Of a stretch of 64,000 bases of DNA, positions 1-12,800 are shown piece by piece. Every line of letters begins with the position of its first letter. The stretch's first letter is position 1. The DNA comes from Monarcha castaneiventris obscurior (Eukaryota > Chordata > Aves > Passeriformes > Monarchidae). Location: the NCBI GenBank assembly GCA_026261815.1, contig JAMPIT010000230.1, forward strand, positions 36,292,501-36,356,500, in the 5' to 3' direction. The position numbers and the translations under genes are program-made. A model generated the notes under the pieces. It was not told where the DNA came from and searched no databases. It saw only the letters and a program-made list of their open reading frames with translations.

Positions 1-2566
1 GGCGTGTTGTGCAGTGGTAGTCCCAAAGAAGTTGAGAGGGACATCAGGACATGCAGCATTATCTTACAAGAAATTACTGGTAAAGCTGAACTGCATTGAA
101 GAGCAACTGTGAGAATTAAAAAAATAGGCTTGAAATTTTTGCGTAGATTGGTTTGTTTCAGGGAAGAGCTACAAAGCATATTGTGGGTTTGGGAAACACG
201 ATAAAATGCTGTGCTTACAAAACCAAAGAGTTCACAAAAATCACTTTTCTAAAAGGGTCAAAGGAAAGGTCAGTACATTTCTAGGTCTACATTTGTAGGA
301 TGGTCTTCTAATAGAGAATTCTTCTGCTTGTATCTTTCTCCCTGCTCTTAACTTGCAGGGAATGCAGTCTCTTGAGTGCCTTGAATGTCGACATCAATCG
401 AAATGTTTTTCCTTTCAGTAAATTGGCTTCCAGGTTCGTGTTCCATCTTGCACCAGAAATAGATTTAGGTGAATCTCTCCTAATTTGCACGTTTCTGGAT
501 AGGTACCCTGGGTAAGTTTTAAGAAACTTCCATTGCTCAGAAACTTCTGTAAATAAAATACTAGTGTAGGACTTCTTCACCTGGATCTTGACTTTAACAG
601 GTGAAACAAGATTGTGTGGTAGGTAAAAATTTGCCATTTTTGTTCCACTCTCAGTTTACGGGCAAGTTACCTTGTACCTATCTGTCTCTCTACCTATAGA
701 TGTGGGTATATAACACTACACTAGATATATATTTGTATTACATAGTTTTAATGACAGTAGACCCCAGGGCTGTACTTAAGTCCTGGGAACTCTTGTAGCT
801 GCAGTAGCCAAAGTATAAGAGACCAGGTGATGTTAGACAGCTTTTCCTTCTCTTGTTACTGATCATTACTGTGAGAACAACAACTCTGCAAGGTTTAGAT
901 CTTTTCATCAACAAATAAAATAGATTTAAAAAAAAAAAACTTCAATAAATTGTATTCAGTCTGTACTACTGTATCAGTATCTGTTTGAATTGCTTGTATT
1001 CTGGAGCATTTGGGAAGTTTTTCATGGTAGCCTTACCCTGAACCAGTGGCTAGAAGTGCTTTTGAAATGAACTGTCCAGGTTTCACTCCATGACACAGTG
1101 GTGCCCACAAGGTAGGCACATCGTTAAAAAGGGCTCTCCTCTGCACTCATCAGCAGTGGGGTGAAGAAAACCCTGCATGGTGTGTGCTGAGTACCTTGGC
1201 ATGGGTGATTCAAATGCCCTCAGTCCAGGAACCACTGACAGCCTCCTCAGCTCTCAGCTGAAAACGCAGGAGGGGTCTGACAGCACTTAAGGAGAGCAAG
1301 CAGTCTCTCACTTGATGTAACTGAGTTAATTTCCATCTGGGTATGAGCTGAGGTTCTCCAGGTTGGTGAAGGACTGGAGAGACTGGTTGAAGCTGTCATG
1401 TCGCATTTGTCCCAGCTGCCATGGTTAGGAGAGCTCCTTGAATATGGGTGTAGCTCCAGTGGATGCTGTTTTTCCAAAGCAATTAACTAATTTTTCACAT
1501 CCTGTGTGTCTGTGTAGACAGCACATCTCAAAGAAACTGGGTATGATGCTATTCTTTTTGTGTTCTTTTTATTGGTACAACTGACTCATTTTGAGGCCCA
1601 GCTCATGATGGGCAGGAGATGTTTTCTAAATTATATTTATTGTAGTGTTCATGTGCAATGGCTGCATAATCTTCAGTGCATCCTTTATTTTTCCTCCTTC
1701 CCTTCAGCATCCTGCAAAGTGACAGCTTGATAAACAGACTAATTTGTTTGATTTTGATATTATGAGCTTTCGAGGAAAAGGCAGTATCGGCTTGCATTGG
1801 GAGATGCTCCTATTTTATGTCTTATGCTGAAGCACTTTTAAGAATGGACACTGTAGAAACATAGGTAAAGTAACAATGCCACCAGGAAAGGCCTGATGTT
1901 GAATTTTTTTTATTTTAAGAAAAAGGTCTCATTTTGTTCCCATGCAGATGAATTGCTAATTTTGTTAAAGACAAGGGAGGCGTATTTAAAATAAGAAATG
2001 GTACTTCTAGAAGTCTTCAGCAATATTGTGCAGTATCTAACTGAATGGTGGAGGCCTGTCAAGGCAGACAGGGATGTGTTTATCTGTATTTTTTTTTCGA
2101 GCAGACTTTATTTGTGTTTCATTTTCCAAGTGGCACTGTAATTTTTTTTGGTTTTATGTGTCCTGCTTTCCAGTATGGCAACGTTGCTTGGTACTTCACT
2201 CTGTAGATAGAACAGCTGGGTTAATTAAATAGATATGTCACAGCAGTGAAGCCAGTGCCTGCTGCCATTGTACACAGGCAGCCAAGAGCTACAGTAAATA
2301 GAGACTTGCAGAAGCATTAGCAATGCAATACCAATCGTAGTAAAAAACCCAAACAAGCTGTGGTATGAAAAATAGTAGAACAAAATGATGCTTTGTGTGC
2401 ATTAATTACAAATAAGTGTAAATGAGGTGAACTGTGCATTTGTGATATCATAAACCAGTTATTATTGACTGTGATAAATTAATAAACTGCATTTCAGATA
2501 AATGTTAGCAGTGTCAGTATGGAATTTATGGAGGATTTTCTTTCCCAGTACTGTTATGGCACACTG
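1..2566. other. Unique AT-rich noncoding stretch, no gene seen
   Basis: No repeat family, RNA gene or credible exon is recognised here. The longest open frame is a minus-strand one of 109 codons at 308-637, which starts in a fair AAAATGG context but matches no family I know and is of a length expected by chance in AT-rich DNA. A run of 12 A lies at 928-939, with an AATAAA hexamer a few bases beyond it. The part from about 1080 to 1480 is somewhat richer in G+C than the rest but shows no identifiable content. Confidence 0.7.
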
Positions 2567-2613
2567 CCCCCTTTTTCTTTTCCTCTCTTTTTCTTCTTTT
2601 TTTTTCCTCCTCC
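2567..2613 (+). repeat. Polypyrimidine tract (47 bp)
   Basis: An uninterrupted C/T run on the plus strand, starting with CCCCC and passing through several T-runs broken by single or double C. Such tracts are common in avian introns and intergenic DNA. It could support a downstream 3' splice site, but the next bases (AATACTAAG) make only a weak acceptor. Confidence 0.85.
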
Positions 2614-5055
2614 AATACTAAGCTATCTAAACATGTGACCAAAAAGATCCTGTAACATTTTTGTAAGGAGGTTTGTTATCTCTAGTGTGTGGACCAAACT
2701 TGGTGACATTGTCCTTGTGAGCTTCCTGTCTATTTACTGTCAACTCTGAAAGTCGTGCACCGTAGCCCCCACTTCATCTCTGAACACTAATGAATGATGC
2801 TGTGTGTTTAAGATCTGTTCTGCCCGTTTCAAAAGTGGCTGAATTTCAGTTACTGGCAAAACACACCTTTTATAGCTGTTCCTTGTTTTCACGCCATTCA
2901 GGTTAGCATTAAGTACTGAGAACAAAATGTTCTATGACTTTGGGTCCTTGCAGGCCCAGCAATGTACATGTGTTGTAACTAAGCAGACAAGGTCACCTCA
3001 ATGAGTATGATGGAAATTGTTACTGGATTGCAGGTTTTTTTCCCCACAAATGGATCAAAGCTCTCTCTACAGCTGCTGGTAGGGCTACTGGGGACAGCAG
3101 CAAAAGCCAAACCTCCAGAAAGGATGGATACGAAGTAAATCCCAACACAAGCTCCTCTCAGTGGTTTGGATGCTGATTGGCAGGTTTCCAAGGAGCAGAT
3201 GGTGCCAGCAACATTTTGTTTGTTTGTGAACTACTTGCAGCATTGCAGAGCAAAGGCAGCGTAGGGCTGGTCAAAATGGCAGTACAGCTGTGGCAGGAAA
3301 CAGGACAAGTTGTGGTGGCTGCTGAATTAAACCTTGAAAGGAATTCTTGGCACTCCCTGTATGAACTAGTATTGACCTGTTGTTCTTAGAAGGTAACGAA
3401 AGAGCCATATAAACATCATTAATTCTGCAATAAAATCTTCCAGAATGCTATAATAATAAGGAACTATTATTTTAAAATCAAATCCCCTTGTGTGTGATAC
3501 GAGGATTCTCAAAGCAAGTGGAGCTGTCAGACATCAAATCTCAAGATGGTTTTTGGAGAATCTCTGTGTAAACATATGAAAAGCCAAATGAGAAATCTCA
3601 TTGCTGAGACTTGGTAGCTGTGGAGCTTTAGGGGCTGGTAAAAAGCCTTTCGTGTATGGAGTCCTCAAATTCTTGCTTTAAATGCATAATTTGAAAAGCA
3701 AACACTAAAATACAGACCCAGGTCTCAGTTTGGCAAGCTCCCAGACATGAATGGCTGTCTGCATATAATCCTTTGGAAGCAGGGAGATGGAAGACAGGCA
3801 GTGGCTTGAGCAGTGCTTCTCCTGTCTGGCATCCATGGCCACTTAGCCATCCTGTTGGGGACAGCCTGTCATCAGGGCTCGCCTGTCCGGGGGACAGTGG
3901 CTGGGATCTCTTGTTGGGTAGTTGGCAAGACAGGGGTTCCTTCTCATGCAGAAGTGTCCTCTGCTTGTGTCCTGCTCAGCTTCTGTTTGGAAATATGTGC
4001 AATTAAAGCCACCAAAGAACCAAGGTGGCTGGGCATGAAAGAGTTCATCTAAACATGTTACATTGTCTTAATGGAGGATGGGGTTTGGGGGGGTTTGGTG
4101 TGGGGTTTTTTTGCCTATAGTTGTCATACTTAAATTGAAAGCTCTGCAAAGGTGGCTGTTTTGTGAAAGATGTTTTACAAAATTATTCAAAACTGTAACT
4201 AGTAGCCATAAGTAACAAGAAGGAGTAAGAATAGCAAACAGAATCATTCATGCAGCGGGATGAACATTTGAGCATCATGATGTGGGTTGTAGGCACATGG
4301 GTCTTCTCTTTTCCTACGTGCTTTGCATTCAGTGAAAAATTATGGTAATCTCAGAAACAGCTGAGGCAGACTGTCCCATCCTTTCTGTGGAAAGAGCCAG
4401 GTTAGAGAAATGAAGCCTGAGCTTCCAAGGAATGGGAAAATCTTGAGACTCTCCCTCCTGACTCTTGTGGGAGCTTCTTCTCATGTTTTATAGACAAAAT
4501 AAAATGATACACTTTAATTCAGTGTAATGAATTTGTAACATTGACCTATTATGATTACTTTTTTCCAAGAAGCTAAGGGGTCTTCAGCTTTCTTGCACCC
4601 TCCCAACTGTTTTATTGAGAAATGACTTTGAATTTCTTTGACATTAAACACAGTTTGTGATTATATGAAGTTAGATAGGCTGAGGAGAGGTGGAAGGAGG
4701 AGAGACAAGTGTTCTTTGAGCAATTTTTGTTACTGTAGTTGGACAGCATTTTGAATTAAAATATTTTAACATGGTTTTTTACTACTGTTGTAAGTGCTGT
4801 AAGTTTCACTAGACTTCAAGCTTATATTTTTCCCCCTCACTCTCACTTCACATCTGTAGCAAATTTGAGGTCGCTGTCCTACACATTACAGTGAGTTGCG
4901 TCTTTGGACATGTGATACAGCCTGAGATTATTCAGTGTGACAACACTTAACCTAACATAATTCAGTTCAGTGCACTGAGAAATAGAATGATAGGATATTT
5001 TTTTCCCTAGGATGGGTACCCATCCATTGTCACTCAAATTACTGCAGATTATCTG
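2614..5055. other. Unique noncoding stretch
   Basis: No recognisable gene or young repeat. The segment 2730-3380 has several overlapping short open frames on both strands, none recognised. The region 3780-4020 is more G+C-rich and open in two plus-strand frames at once, which argues for base composition rather than coding. A G-run cluster at 4080-4105 is annotated separately. Confidence 0.6.
4080..4105 (+). repeat. Potential G-quadruplex cluster
   Basis: The plus strand carries runs of four, seven and four G separated by TTT and an eight-base T/G spacer. If the run of seven is split, four G-tracts of at least three are available with loops of 3, 1 and 8 bases. The last loop is slightly beyond the usual limit of seven, so folding is plausible but not certain. 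A run of seven T follows directly. Confidence 0.5.
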
Positions 5056-5600
5056 GTAGGAACATAAGAATATAGGACTTGCCATACCAGATCAAACCAG
5101 TGGTCCATCTAAGAAGCTGTCCTTTCTCTTGAGACAGGCTGGAGCTGGGTATTTCAGACAAAAGTGCATAAAACCCTACAGTAAACTTTCAAATATCTTT
5201 CACATTATGTTGTGGGTTTTTTTAAAATCCTGTCAGTTAGACTTTGGTCTGTGCTGTGCAGCAAAAAGGCTTAAATCCTTCATGTTTCCTAAATCTGCTC
5301 TGGTGTAACACTTCATTTTCATGTTATCTATCCAAACCTCATCTGAATTTTGCTGTGCTTTTGATGTCAGTGTGCTGTGGTAGCAGTGCATTCCACAAAT
5401 TAATTGTATGTTATAAATAGGAATGTCTAATGTATCTTGTCTTGTTTCTCAAACCTCAAACATGGCTTCTATTAGATATCTCATCTTTAAGCTAAAAGGA
5501 TTCCCATCAGTGTTTCTAGTCCCTAGCCTGCAGGACTCTTCCAGTGCCTGTAATTATTCTAAGAATTCTTCATATCTATACCTTCTGCTTATCTCAAGAA
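5056..5600 (-). mobile_element. Old CR1 LINE, 3' part, strongly diverged
   Basis: Read on the minus strand, the element ends at about 5056 in the TTCTTATGTTCCTA-type tail. Just inside lies the block corresponding to 'actggtttgatctggtatgg', which I know from old CR1 lineages shared by turtles, crocodilians and birds. Further in, the words for 'attccacaaattaatt' and 'tctattagatatctcatcttta' also fit that consensus, so the copy extends to roughly 5500-5600, where similarity fades. The many substitutions and small indels indicate a much older copy than the CR1 elements at 16.3 and 41 kb. It is only 3' untranslated sequence plus distal 3' region, with no reverse transcriptase domain. The far boundary is uncertain by about 100 bp. 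Confidence 0.75.
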
Positions 5601-7260
5601 CAGATCACAGTGTTTAATAAAAAGAGTATGCAGTTACTTTATATATTAGCAACACTATATTTCTGTAGCATTTTAGTGTTGGTATGAAGAATCAAGAGGG
5701 AAAAGAGACATGCTTACAATCAGAATTATCTTTTTTTATTTCAGATAGGTGAAAAACATGCCAGAATCCTTACAGCAGTGAGAGATTGGTTCTAAATGTA
5801 CGTCAAGCACAGTCAGAGATAGTAAGAACCCCTTTCACTTTAATGGCCTTTTTTTGCATTTTAAACCAGCACTTCTATAGGTTAATTTGTGCTCTCCTCA
5901 AGAATTTACTTTTTCTTGTTCTTAATCAACCTACTTAAGTTAATTTGGGATTTAAGATTATACTTAATGTAGATGTAACTTAGTACTGTTTGCTGCTTCA
6001 GTTAGCTCGGCAACCATAATGCAAAGAGTGGATATTTTTAAGAGATAAAAATCCTTATTTCTGTCTTTGGATATTCCCTCCATCCATGTGTTTCTAAGGA
6101 TTAAAGCTCTCTAAACTTTTTTGTTCATTCCTTTTTCCTTCCTTCCCCCCCCCACCCCCCCCTTCTCATGCGTGTCATGAACTTGCACTTTTGAAAAATT
6201 AATCAAGAGCTGGCAGTCTTGAAAGCAGCGGGCGCAGTCTGACGCTCCTGGTGTTCATTTGCATCGATGGTGAGGTGTGTGAGCATCTGGAGATCGCAGC
6301 AACACCCCCAGCTCCAGCTGCACTCTGCAAATTGCAGTGCCCCTCGAAGGCAGCTGTACCTGTGTGGGAGCCCTTACATGCCTTGCACAGGCTCTGTGTT
6401 GGCCAGGGTGTAAGGACTGAAGTAAATTAGATTTGAGGTGTAGCAACAGTTTGCTGACTTTCAATAAAAGTGTTCTGCTTGTGGTGAGCAGCAGTGATTT
6501 TGGCTGTTGGGGGTAAATGGTTTCTTTTGTAATGTGGTGTTTGACCTATAAATCTGACTGCAACTTTGCTAGGTTCTTTTTCTACAAAACTGGCAGCCTC
6601 CACTGTCCACTTCCTTAGGCTCTAAAATAAATAATGAAAAGTACCGTAAACACAGGATTTGATATTGATTTTCTGGAGTTTAAGATAATCTGAGGTCTTC
6701 AGAGATCAGTATCCTTTACTGTGTCATACACTTATGTATGCTGCTGCTATAAAAATAAATAACTGAAGCTCTTTAAGGTCTAGTTTGTGAAAAAGATGAA
6801 ACATTTATTGGCCACTATATTTTGAACATTGTATTTCTGAAGCTGAATTTGATGCTTTGCGTCCCATAAAATAAAAATTATGAGATTGAAGGCAGTAATC
6901 AAAAGAAAAGGGCTCAATGTGTCACACTGTTGCTAGAATACATGTGGTTGGTTGAACTGAGCTGTACTTCTAATATACTTTTATAAATTTTTAATGATGG
7001 CTAATGAATCAAAAGTTGAGAGGCCTTGGAGATGAGTTATTTATCAGATTATTTTTTCCTTTTGGTGCTGTGTGCAGCATCTCCTGGATCCCTCGGGTTG
7101 CAGGCTGTTTCTAAGATGTGGCTTGCAGTTCAGTCTGTTCCCCATCCAGCATTTTGCATCTCTTTAGCAAATACCAGGGTAGGGTTCAGTGATATTAATT
7201 TTGAACTTTTCACAGCAACAGATGTTAGAAAGACCTGCCAGAGCAAAACAACGCTAATTT
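5601..7260. other. Unique noncoding stretch with C-tract
   Basis: AT-rich sequence without a recognisable gene. The only low-complexity element is the C-tract at 6145-6162. A G+C-rich patch at about 6225-6420 is followed by an AATAAA hexamer at about 6463 and a GT-rich downstream element, an arrangement compatible with a poly(A) site but with no supporting exon. Confidence 0.6.
6145..6162 (-). repeat. C-tract; G-quadruplex potential on minus strand
   Basis: Nine C, one A, then eight C on the plus strand. The complement has two long G-runs separated by a single T, which can be divided into four G-tracts with very short loops. It is likely to be length-variable and prone to sequencing error. 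Confidence 0.8.
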
Positions 7261-8179
7261 TGGTTTTGTTGTGGATGTCTGGGCGCTGCCGGGGCTGCAG
7301 GGTGGGCAGCGGTGTGTTCCAGCCCTGCCCTGTCCCACCAGGTGCCGCTGTGATGCAGTGATGCCTGGAGCCGGCCAGGAAACACAGGGATACACAGTCC
7401 CCAAACTCCTGATTAATACAAATAAAAAGGCGAAGGAAATTGCAGCCTGCACCCTGTGACCTCGCCAAGACGTTGTAAGGCATCAAGGAAGCCTTGATGA
7501 ATCAGGAGCAGTCTCCTAAATATCAGAGGGCTGTATGGCTCTGCAGAATATTGTACTGACCGAGATTTCTACAGTGTGACCGTATTACAGCATCAACTTG
7601 AAAAGAGAGGGCAAGGAAATTAAGAAGTCAAGCCGCAGAAGTAAAAATAATTCACAGGGAAGTGGCTCAAGCAGCTTACAGTCAGCTTTGCCTCTCCAAG
7701 TGTGGGCATGTCTGCATGGCACAGAGGAGCCTTCAGTTTTCTGCCTGCCCCGAGCACGGTGGTCTCCATTACACAACACGCATTGCTGGTAGCACCTCAG
7801 CAGTGGCATTTTGGCAGGGAAGAAATCGTGATGCAAATTGAAAGTGAGGCCTCTGTCAGCCACCCAAGTGGAATCAATTCCACTATGGGTTAGGTAAGCC
7901 AGATTACTCCTTCCTGTGGATCCCCTAAGTCTCCAAGTGGTGTGGCAGAAGAAGATTCTGTGATGCTGCTTAGAATGGTATGTGTGGGAGGGAAACACAC
8001 AATGCTAGATTTAAATGGTCACATACAGAGAAAAAATAATGACAAAAGGTGTCTCTTAAAAACTGGCTGTTGAAATAATGTATTGCTGGGTTGTAACACT
8101 ACCATTTCAAGTAAATGGTCTCCAATAAAATATTAAGAAGTAAGGCAATAGTGTTGCTCAGTTATTAGTGGATCGTATC
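7261..8179. other. GC-rich patch and flanking unique sequence
   Basis: The stretch 7275-7380 is clearly more G+C- and CpG-rich than its surroundings and gives overlapping open frames on both strands; none is recognised. The following 300 bp contain a perfect hairpin at 7481-7499 and look complex and non-repetitive, as conserved noncoding DNA often does. The minus-strand open frame at 7585-7998 (137 codons) has no recognisable domain. Confidence 0.5.
7481..7499. repeat. Perfect 8-bp inverted repeat with 3-nt loop
   Basis: CATCAAGG, spacer AAG, CCTTGATG: the two arms are exact reverse complements. In RNA this would be a compact stem. In DNA it also presents two inverted TCAAGG words. No protein-binding assignment can be made from sequence alone. 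Confidence 0.8.
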
Positions 8180-8262
8180 TAAGTAGCAGGGTTTGAATCC
8201 TCATACCTGTTTACACTTGTGCATTTCAGTTTCTTTCTGTACCTTTCTGGGAGAATCAGGTA
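8180..8262 (+). mobile_element. Possible MIR-type SINE remnant
   Basis: Contains 'gggtttgaatcc', which fits the tRNA-derived B-box part of MIR, followed about 30 bp later by 'catttcagtttctttctgta', which fits the MIR core word 'cctcagtttccycatctgta'. The spacing is shorter than in the consensus, so an internal deletion must be assumed. No A-box is visible at the right distance, so it is not a tRNA gene. Weak assignment. Confidence 0.3.
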
Positions 8263-9824
8263 GCACAACAGTTCTTGGGGTAAGACCTTCCAACTTGCCC
8301 AGCATTTGACTCTGTATCCCACTCAGTGAGGTGTCAAGATGTAGTATCTCATTTTTCTTCCTCTTACCTAATTTTTACTTCATAACTTTGTGAAAAATAG
8401 TATATCCAGCACTTTGCTTTGTCTTTTCATCAAAGTCCGTGATGATTTGAGGCCCCGCCAGCTTACTATGCACGTGGTTAGTAGGAGAGCCACAGCCTTG
8501 GAAGTGATTATGTGAGAACTTGGTGTGATTCATCAGCTAGAACATAAGGTATGCTGGGCTGTTGTTGGGGCATGTATTTGTAATTCTTTTTGTATTTTTA
8601 TCATAGGATGCAGCTGCAATTCTTGAAAGGAGTGTATGTTGCAAGGTGACTTGAACCCAAATTTCAGAAAAATCAGTTGATGGTGGCAATGGAGAATTCA
8701 TTCTTCATTGTACATGCAGAAAGCACCTGAAATGCTGCTTCTGTTGAGATGGAGGAATTTGTAGGAAAAACAATTTTTAACACCTCTCTTTCAGGTTGGT
8801 GTTCTCTTTCCATAACTCTGCAGAAATAGTGGATCCATGATAAGGACCTTTGAATCCTGTTTCTGGGGATCTTACAGAGTATATAGTTCTCCAGCATATT
8901 TAGAAGGCCTTGCAGGACATGCTCATTTATTTAATCTGAGAAGGAAAGAAAAAGCAGATACCATCTTCCAAAATGGGTTATACAGACAGCTAATTGGTAG
9001 CATCTTGACTTGTATGCTAAATGTTGCAGGTGAATTTATTCCATGTTAATTTATTCTGTTTCCAGTTTCAGGGTATCCTGTATATGAGGGGATATTACTC
9101 AGACCCAATGTTAATGGACTTGCATCACTTATAATTGGAATTGCTCATGTGTTAATCCATAGCCTGCACCATTGTAGTTGCCAGGAAATTGCACTTGAGG
9201 CTGCAAGCCTAGGTGTTACATCTCTTCTGGCAATTATATTTGAAACACTGCATTTTGACAAAATAATTCGCCATGTACAGCCCTATCAGTGCAACCCTGA
9301 CTCCCTAAGTGTAAACAGTTTCACATTCATGGAGCTGGAAGGTCTAACATAGTATAAGTGATTCGACTGTTGAATGGTTGCAATAGCCCTGACTGGGGTT
9401 TTTGTGCCAGACCTTCTTTTGATTGACATAATGCAATATTCTGAAGACTTGCATTTCAGTAGGCACACTGTACATGAAAAAGTGTGTGGTATAGGTTAAT
9501 GGCTTAACTCTTAATAGAAAGTAAACCTTATTGAACTTTATCCTGGAAACTCGACAGTGGAAGCTGGCTGAAGTTGAAAGTGAGCTTTGAAGCCCAAAGC
9601 AAAATTACTTTGAACCTGAATGTACGGGATAAATCTCAACTGCTAATCAGAATATGTAGAATACTTTCAGCTATTAATTTTATTTAACGTATCAAGTAAT
9701 TTTTTACTTAACAACAAGTGCAAAAACATTAGCCTTTGATGCTCTTTTAGCTGTGTTAAGTATTCTGAAATCAGGAATTCATGACTGCACACAGACATCT
9801 GGAGCTAGAGGCTTGGCAGACTTT
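8263..9824. other. Unique noncoding stretch
   Basis: No repeat or gene recognised. The two plus-strand open frames at 8837-9049 and 9149-9352 are short and unremarkable, and no strong splice pair frames them. Confidence 0.6.
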
Positions 9825-9892
9825 TGAAGTCAGTGGAGTTGCTTAGATTTACACCTTCTGAGGAGCTGCCCTATGAGATCAGTGCCAGTCCA
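9825..9892 (+). repeat. Possible ancient sauropsid interspersed repeat
   Basis: The words 'gaagtcagtggagttgc', 'agatttacacc' and 'gagatcagtgcc' occur in the same order and near the same spacing as in an old repeat common in turtle and crocodilian DNA ('gaagtcaatggagtt...gatttacacc...gagatcag'). The copy is diverged and short. I cannot assign a family name with confidence. Confidence 0.4.
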
Positions 9893-12800
9893 GACTTATG
9901 TATTCTGGGTCAAGTTTAGTGAACCTGGAAGAATCAGAGGATTTCAGAGTGGGTGTTGTTTCGTTTAAAGGTTGATTGGACCTTCCTCTATCTATTCTGA
10001 ATGCTCCCCATAGTCTGATTAGTGGGGGGCATGCATTACATATTTCTGGGATTAATTCAATTTCACTTTCAACTTTCATTCTTTTTCTTCTGAGAAATCA
10101 GATGGCTTTATGGAAATTCCCTGCTGCTTTCAATATCTCTAAGTCTCTTTCCTGTTTCTCACTTCTTTAAGGTATTGAGTGTTACTCAACAATGTAGAAG
10201 TTAGCATGTCTGACTCAGTGTGTTTAATTTCACCGTGTTAAGCATAAACAGTTTTAAAGTTATGTTATTTCAAAGTGGCTATATTTTGCACAACACACTG
10301 TCAAGCTCAGGGTTAAGGTTAGCTGGTATTTGTTGGCTTTCAGCTACATTAAATACTTCAAAATACCATAACCCAAATGTAAAATTGCATTTTACTGCAA
10401 TACTGAAGAAGTCTGGCCATGGAAAATCTCTAGGCTAATGAACTTTCTGGCTGAGGATATTTGCCTTTCCAGCTGCTGAACGTGAAAATTGGAAGTGTGA
10501 GCTCCTAGGATATTGGTCCCCAGCCCCTAATAAACCACCCTATAACCCGGACTGACATGGGAGGCCACAGTAATGTTGTCTGTAGCACGCTGCTTGTACA
10601 GCATGTGCACTGTGCTTTGTGGGACCGTGGGCTTGTTAAGGAGGCTCACGTGAGGTTGCCTTGCAGTGGAGGGGCTTCTCATGTCCATTTACCCTGAGAC
10701 TGATGCTGCTGTGCTGTTACCGAGTGTGAGGGAAAACACAAAGTTCACATGTCTGGAATAGGGTCTTGCTTTATAATCAGAGGGTCTGTAGTGAGCTAAT
10801 CAGGGAATTTCTACGTCATATACGTTAAACTCTTTAGCCACTCAACTGGCTTGCTTTCAGGAAAGGTTAATAGAGAGCCATCACTGGATCCACTGGTCTT
10901 AGATAAATTATCTGAGGTTACAGAAAGGATTATCTACTCTGAACAGCATCTCTTTATTTTTGTGTCCATTTACGTAGTCTCTGTGAAGAAGTAAGTGAAA
11001 GACCATCATCCAAAAATAAAAAAAGCAAAAAACAAAAAAATTCTCGCTGAACAGAGGAGGGCTATGTTCCACACAGGCATGTTTTCTTGAGAGCCTCATG
11101 GGAGTTTTTGGATTAGCAGGGCTCATGAGTACACACACGAGAAGTTTTTTGGTTTTTTTTAATACTTAAAATATCTGTATCTTCTGAGCTTGTGAATCTG
11201 AACTGTCTGATATGTTATGGGATATGTCATGCAGTTTGAACTAAGCAATCTAATAGAGTGGTTACTGGGAAATGTATATTAGTGGGAACATTAATGTGCT
11301 CACTTTATATTGAAACCAGGTTTGACAATGTTTATGTAGCCCATGGGCTGAACGGTGATGTTAGTATGAAAGAGGCAGATTGTTTAGCTGAAAGGAGAGT
11401 TGAAACTTGTCATGTCTGCATTACTGACATTAATGTTTTATGCACTCAGTGCTTCTAGGACTGCTTCTCTGTGTGGGATTATGGTAATTCCCGATCAATT
11501 GTGTCTTTGTAAGAAAATATAACCACACATAAAGTAGCTAAAATGCAAGGTAGCTCTTCATAGCATAAAGACCAATTAGAGGATAGTTTATTACTGAACT
11601 GAGACTTGCAAAGAAAAATGTTCCAATAAAAGGGTTCTTGATCAACAAAATGTGAAAGGATTTAGCAGTTTTAGTTCACTAGGATTTAGCTTATGTGATT
11701 GTCCTCATTTCAGAGCAAGGTGTAAATCCTTTGCATCAAGGAACAGATTTCAGTTTCTATTGCATGAAGACATATCTCTTGAAAACACCATTATGCAATT
11801 GTCTCTGAGAAGTGGAGGGACAGAGTACCACAGGTCTAGGTGGGTTTGGTCCTTTCTGAGGTGTTGGCAGGGGAGGAAGAGCACCATAAGAAGCCTGGAG
11901 GAAGGTCGTCAGAGTGGCTGCTTTGTGGTTGCCTCATCCCTTCATCATAAAACCTCCAAAATGGAAAGAAAAACAAAAGTGAGTGAAGGTTTGGCCACCA
12001 CAGTTAGCACTGATTTGAGTAACAGCCATGAAATTATTCTATTATCAGTATTTTGCAGTGTATTGTTTGTTTCTTTTCCTCCAAGGCAGAAATGCATCTT
12101 CTAGTGAATTTATTTTCAGTGTTTTGTTTTGAAACAGCAGAACTGATCTCAATTATGATTTTTATCTTGACCACCAGTCATGTCAGAGCCCAGCCCAGCT
12201 CTTTAAAACAAATTCAGAATTGCTTGTTATATTGATTGCTGCAAGAGTTCCGTCCTGCTCTAGTTCAAGCATGTTTATTTTGCAAGGTTGATACCTACTT
12301 GGAGAAGTAGATTTAGTTACTATAAAAAATAATTTTCCTACCATTTTTTAACGTTAAAAAGATTCTGAATGAATCCTGCAAAACTAACAATATCCATAGG
12401 AGTAGTAAGGAATGAAAAAAAAAAAAAGAGCTCTTTTTGTCCCCTACCCACTCCCCCAGTGCCAGAATGACACAAATCCATTTATGCACACACACATTTA
12501 CACACAAATAAATGGATGAATAGATAGTGTAGATAGAATGAAAGAACCCTGCTATTTTAGATTGAAGTGCCTGTCACTGACATTAATTTAGATGTAGTAT
12601 TAGGGAGCCTCTTAAAGGTCAGGTTTCCCCTGGAGCGTTAGTTTACCCTGGACATTTTTACAGATGATGTGCTAAAGATGTAATGCATCTAATAACTACA
12701 TCTTGGCTTCATCTACTTGATTCATCAAATTCCTTCCTGCTCAATACTGAGTTTTCAGTGACATGTTTTATGTGAAATATTACAAGACAGTATGTTAATG

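Noticed and set aside
308..637. Minus-strand open frame of 109 codons with fair initiation context
   Set aside because: Length is ordinary for AT-rich DNA with six frames; no recognisable domain, splice pair or poly(A) signal supports it.
8189..8199. tRNA B-box-like word GGTTTGAATCC
   Set aside because: No A-box at the right distance and no cloverleaf; better explained as a MIR remnant.
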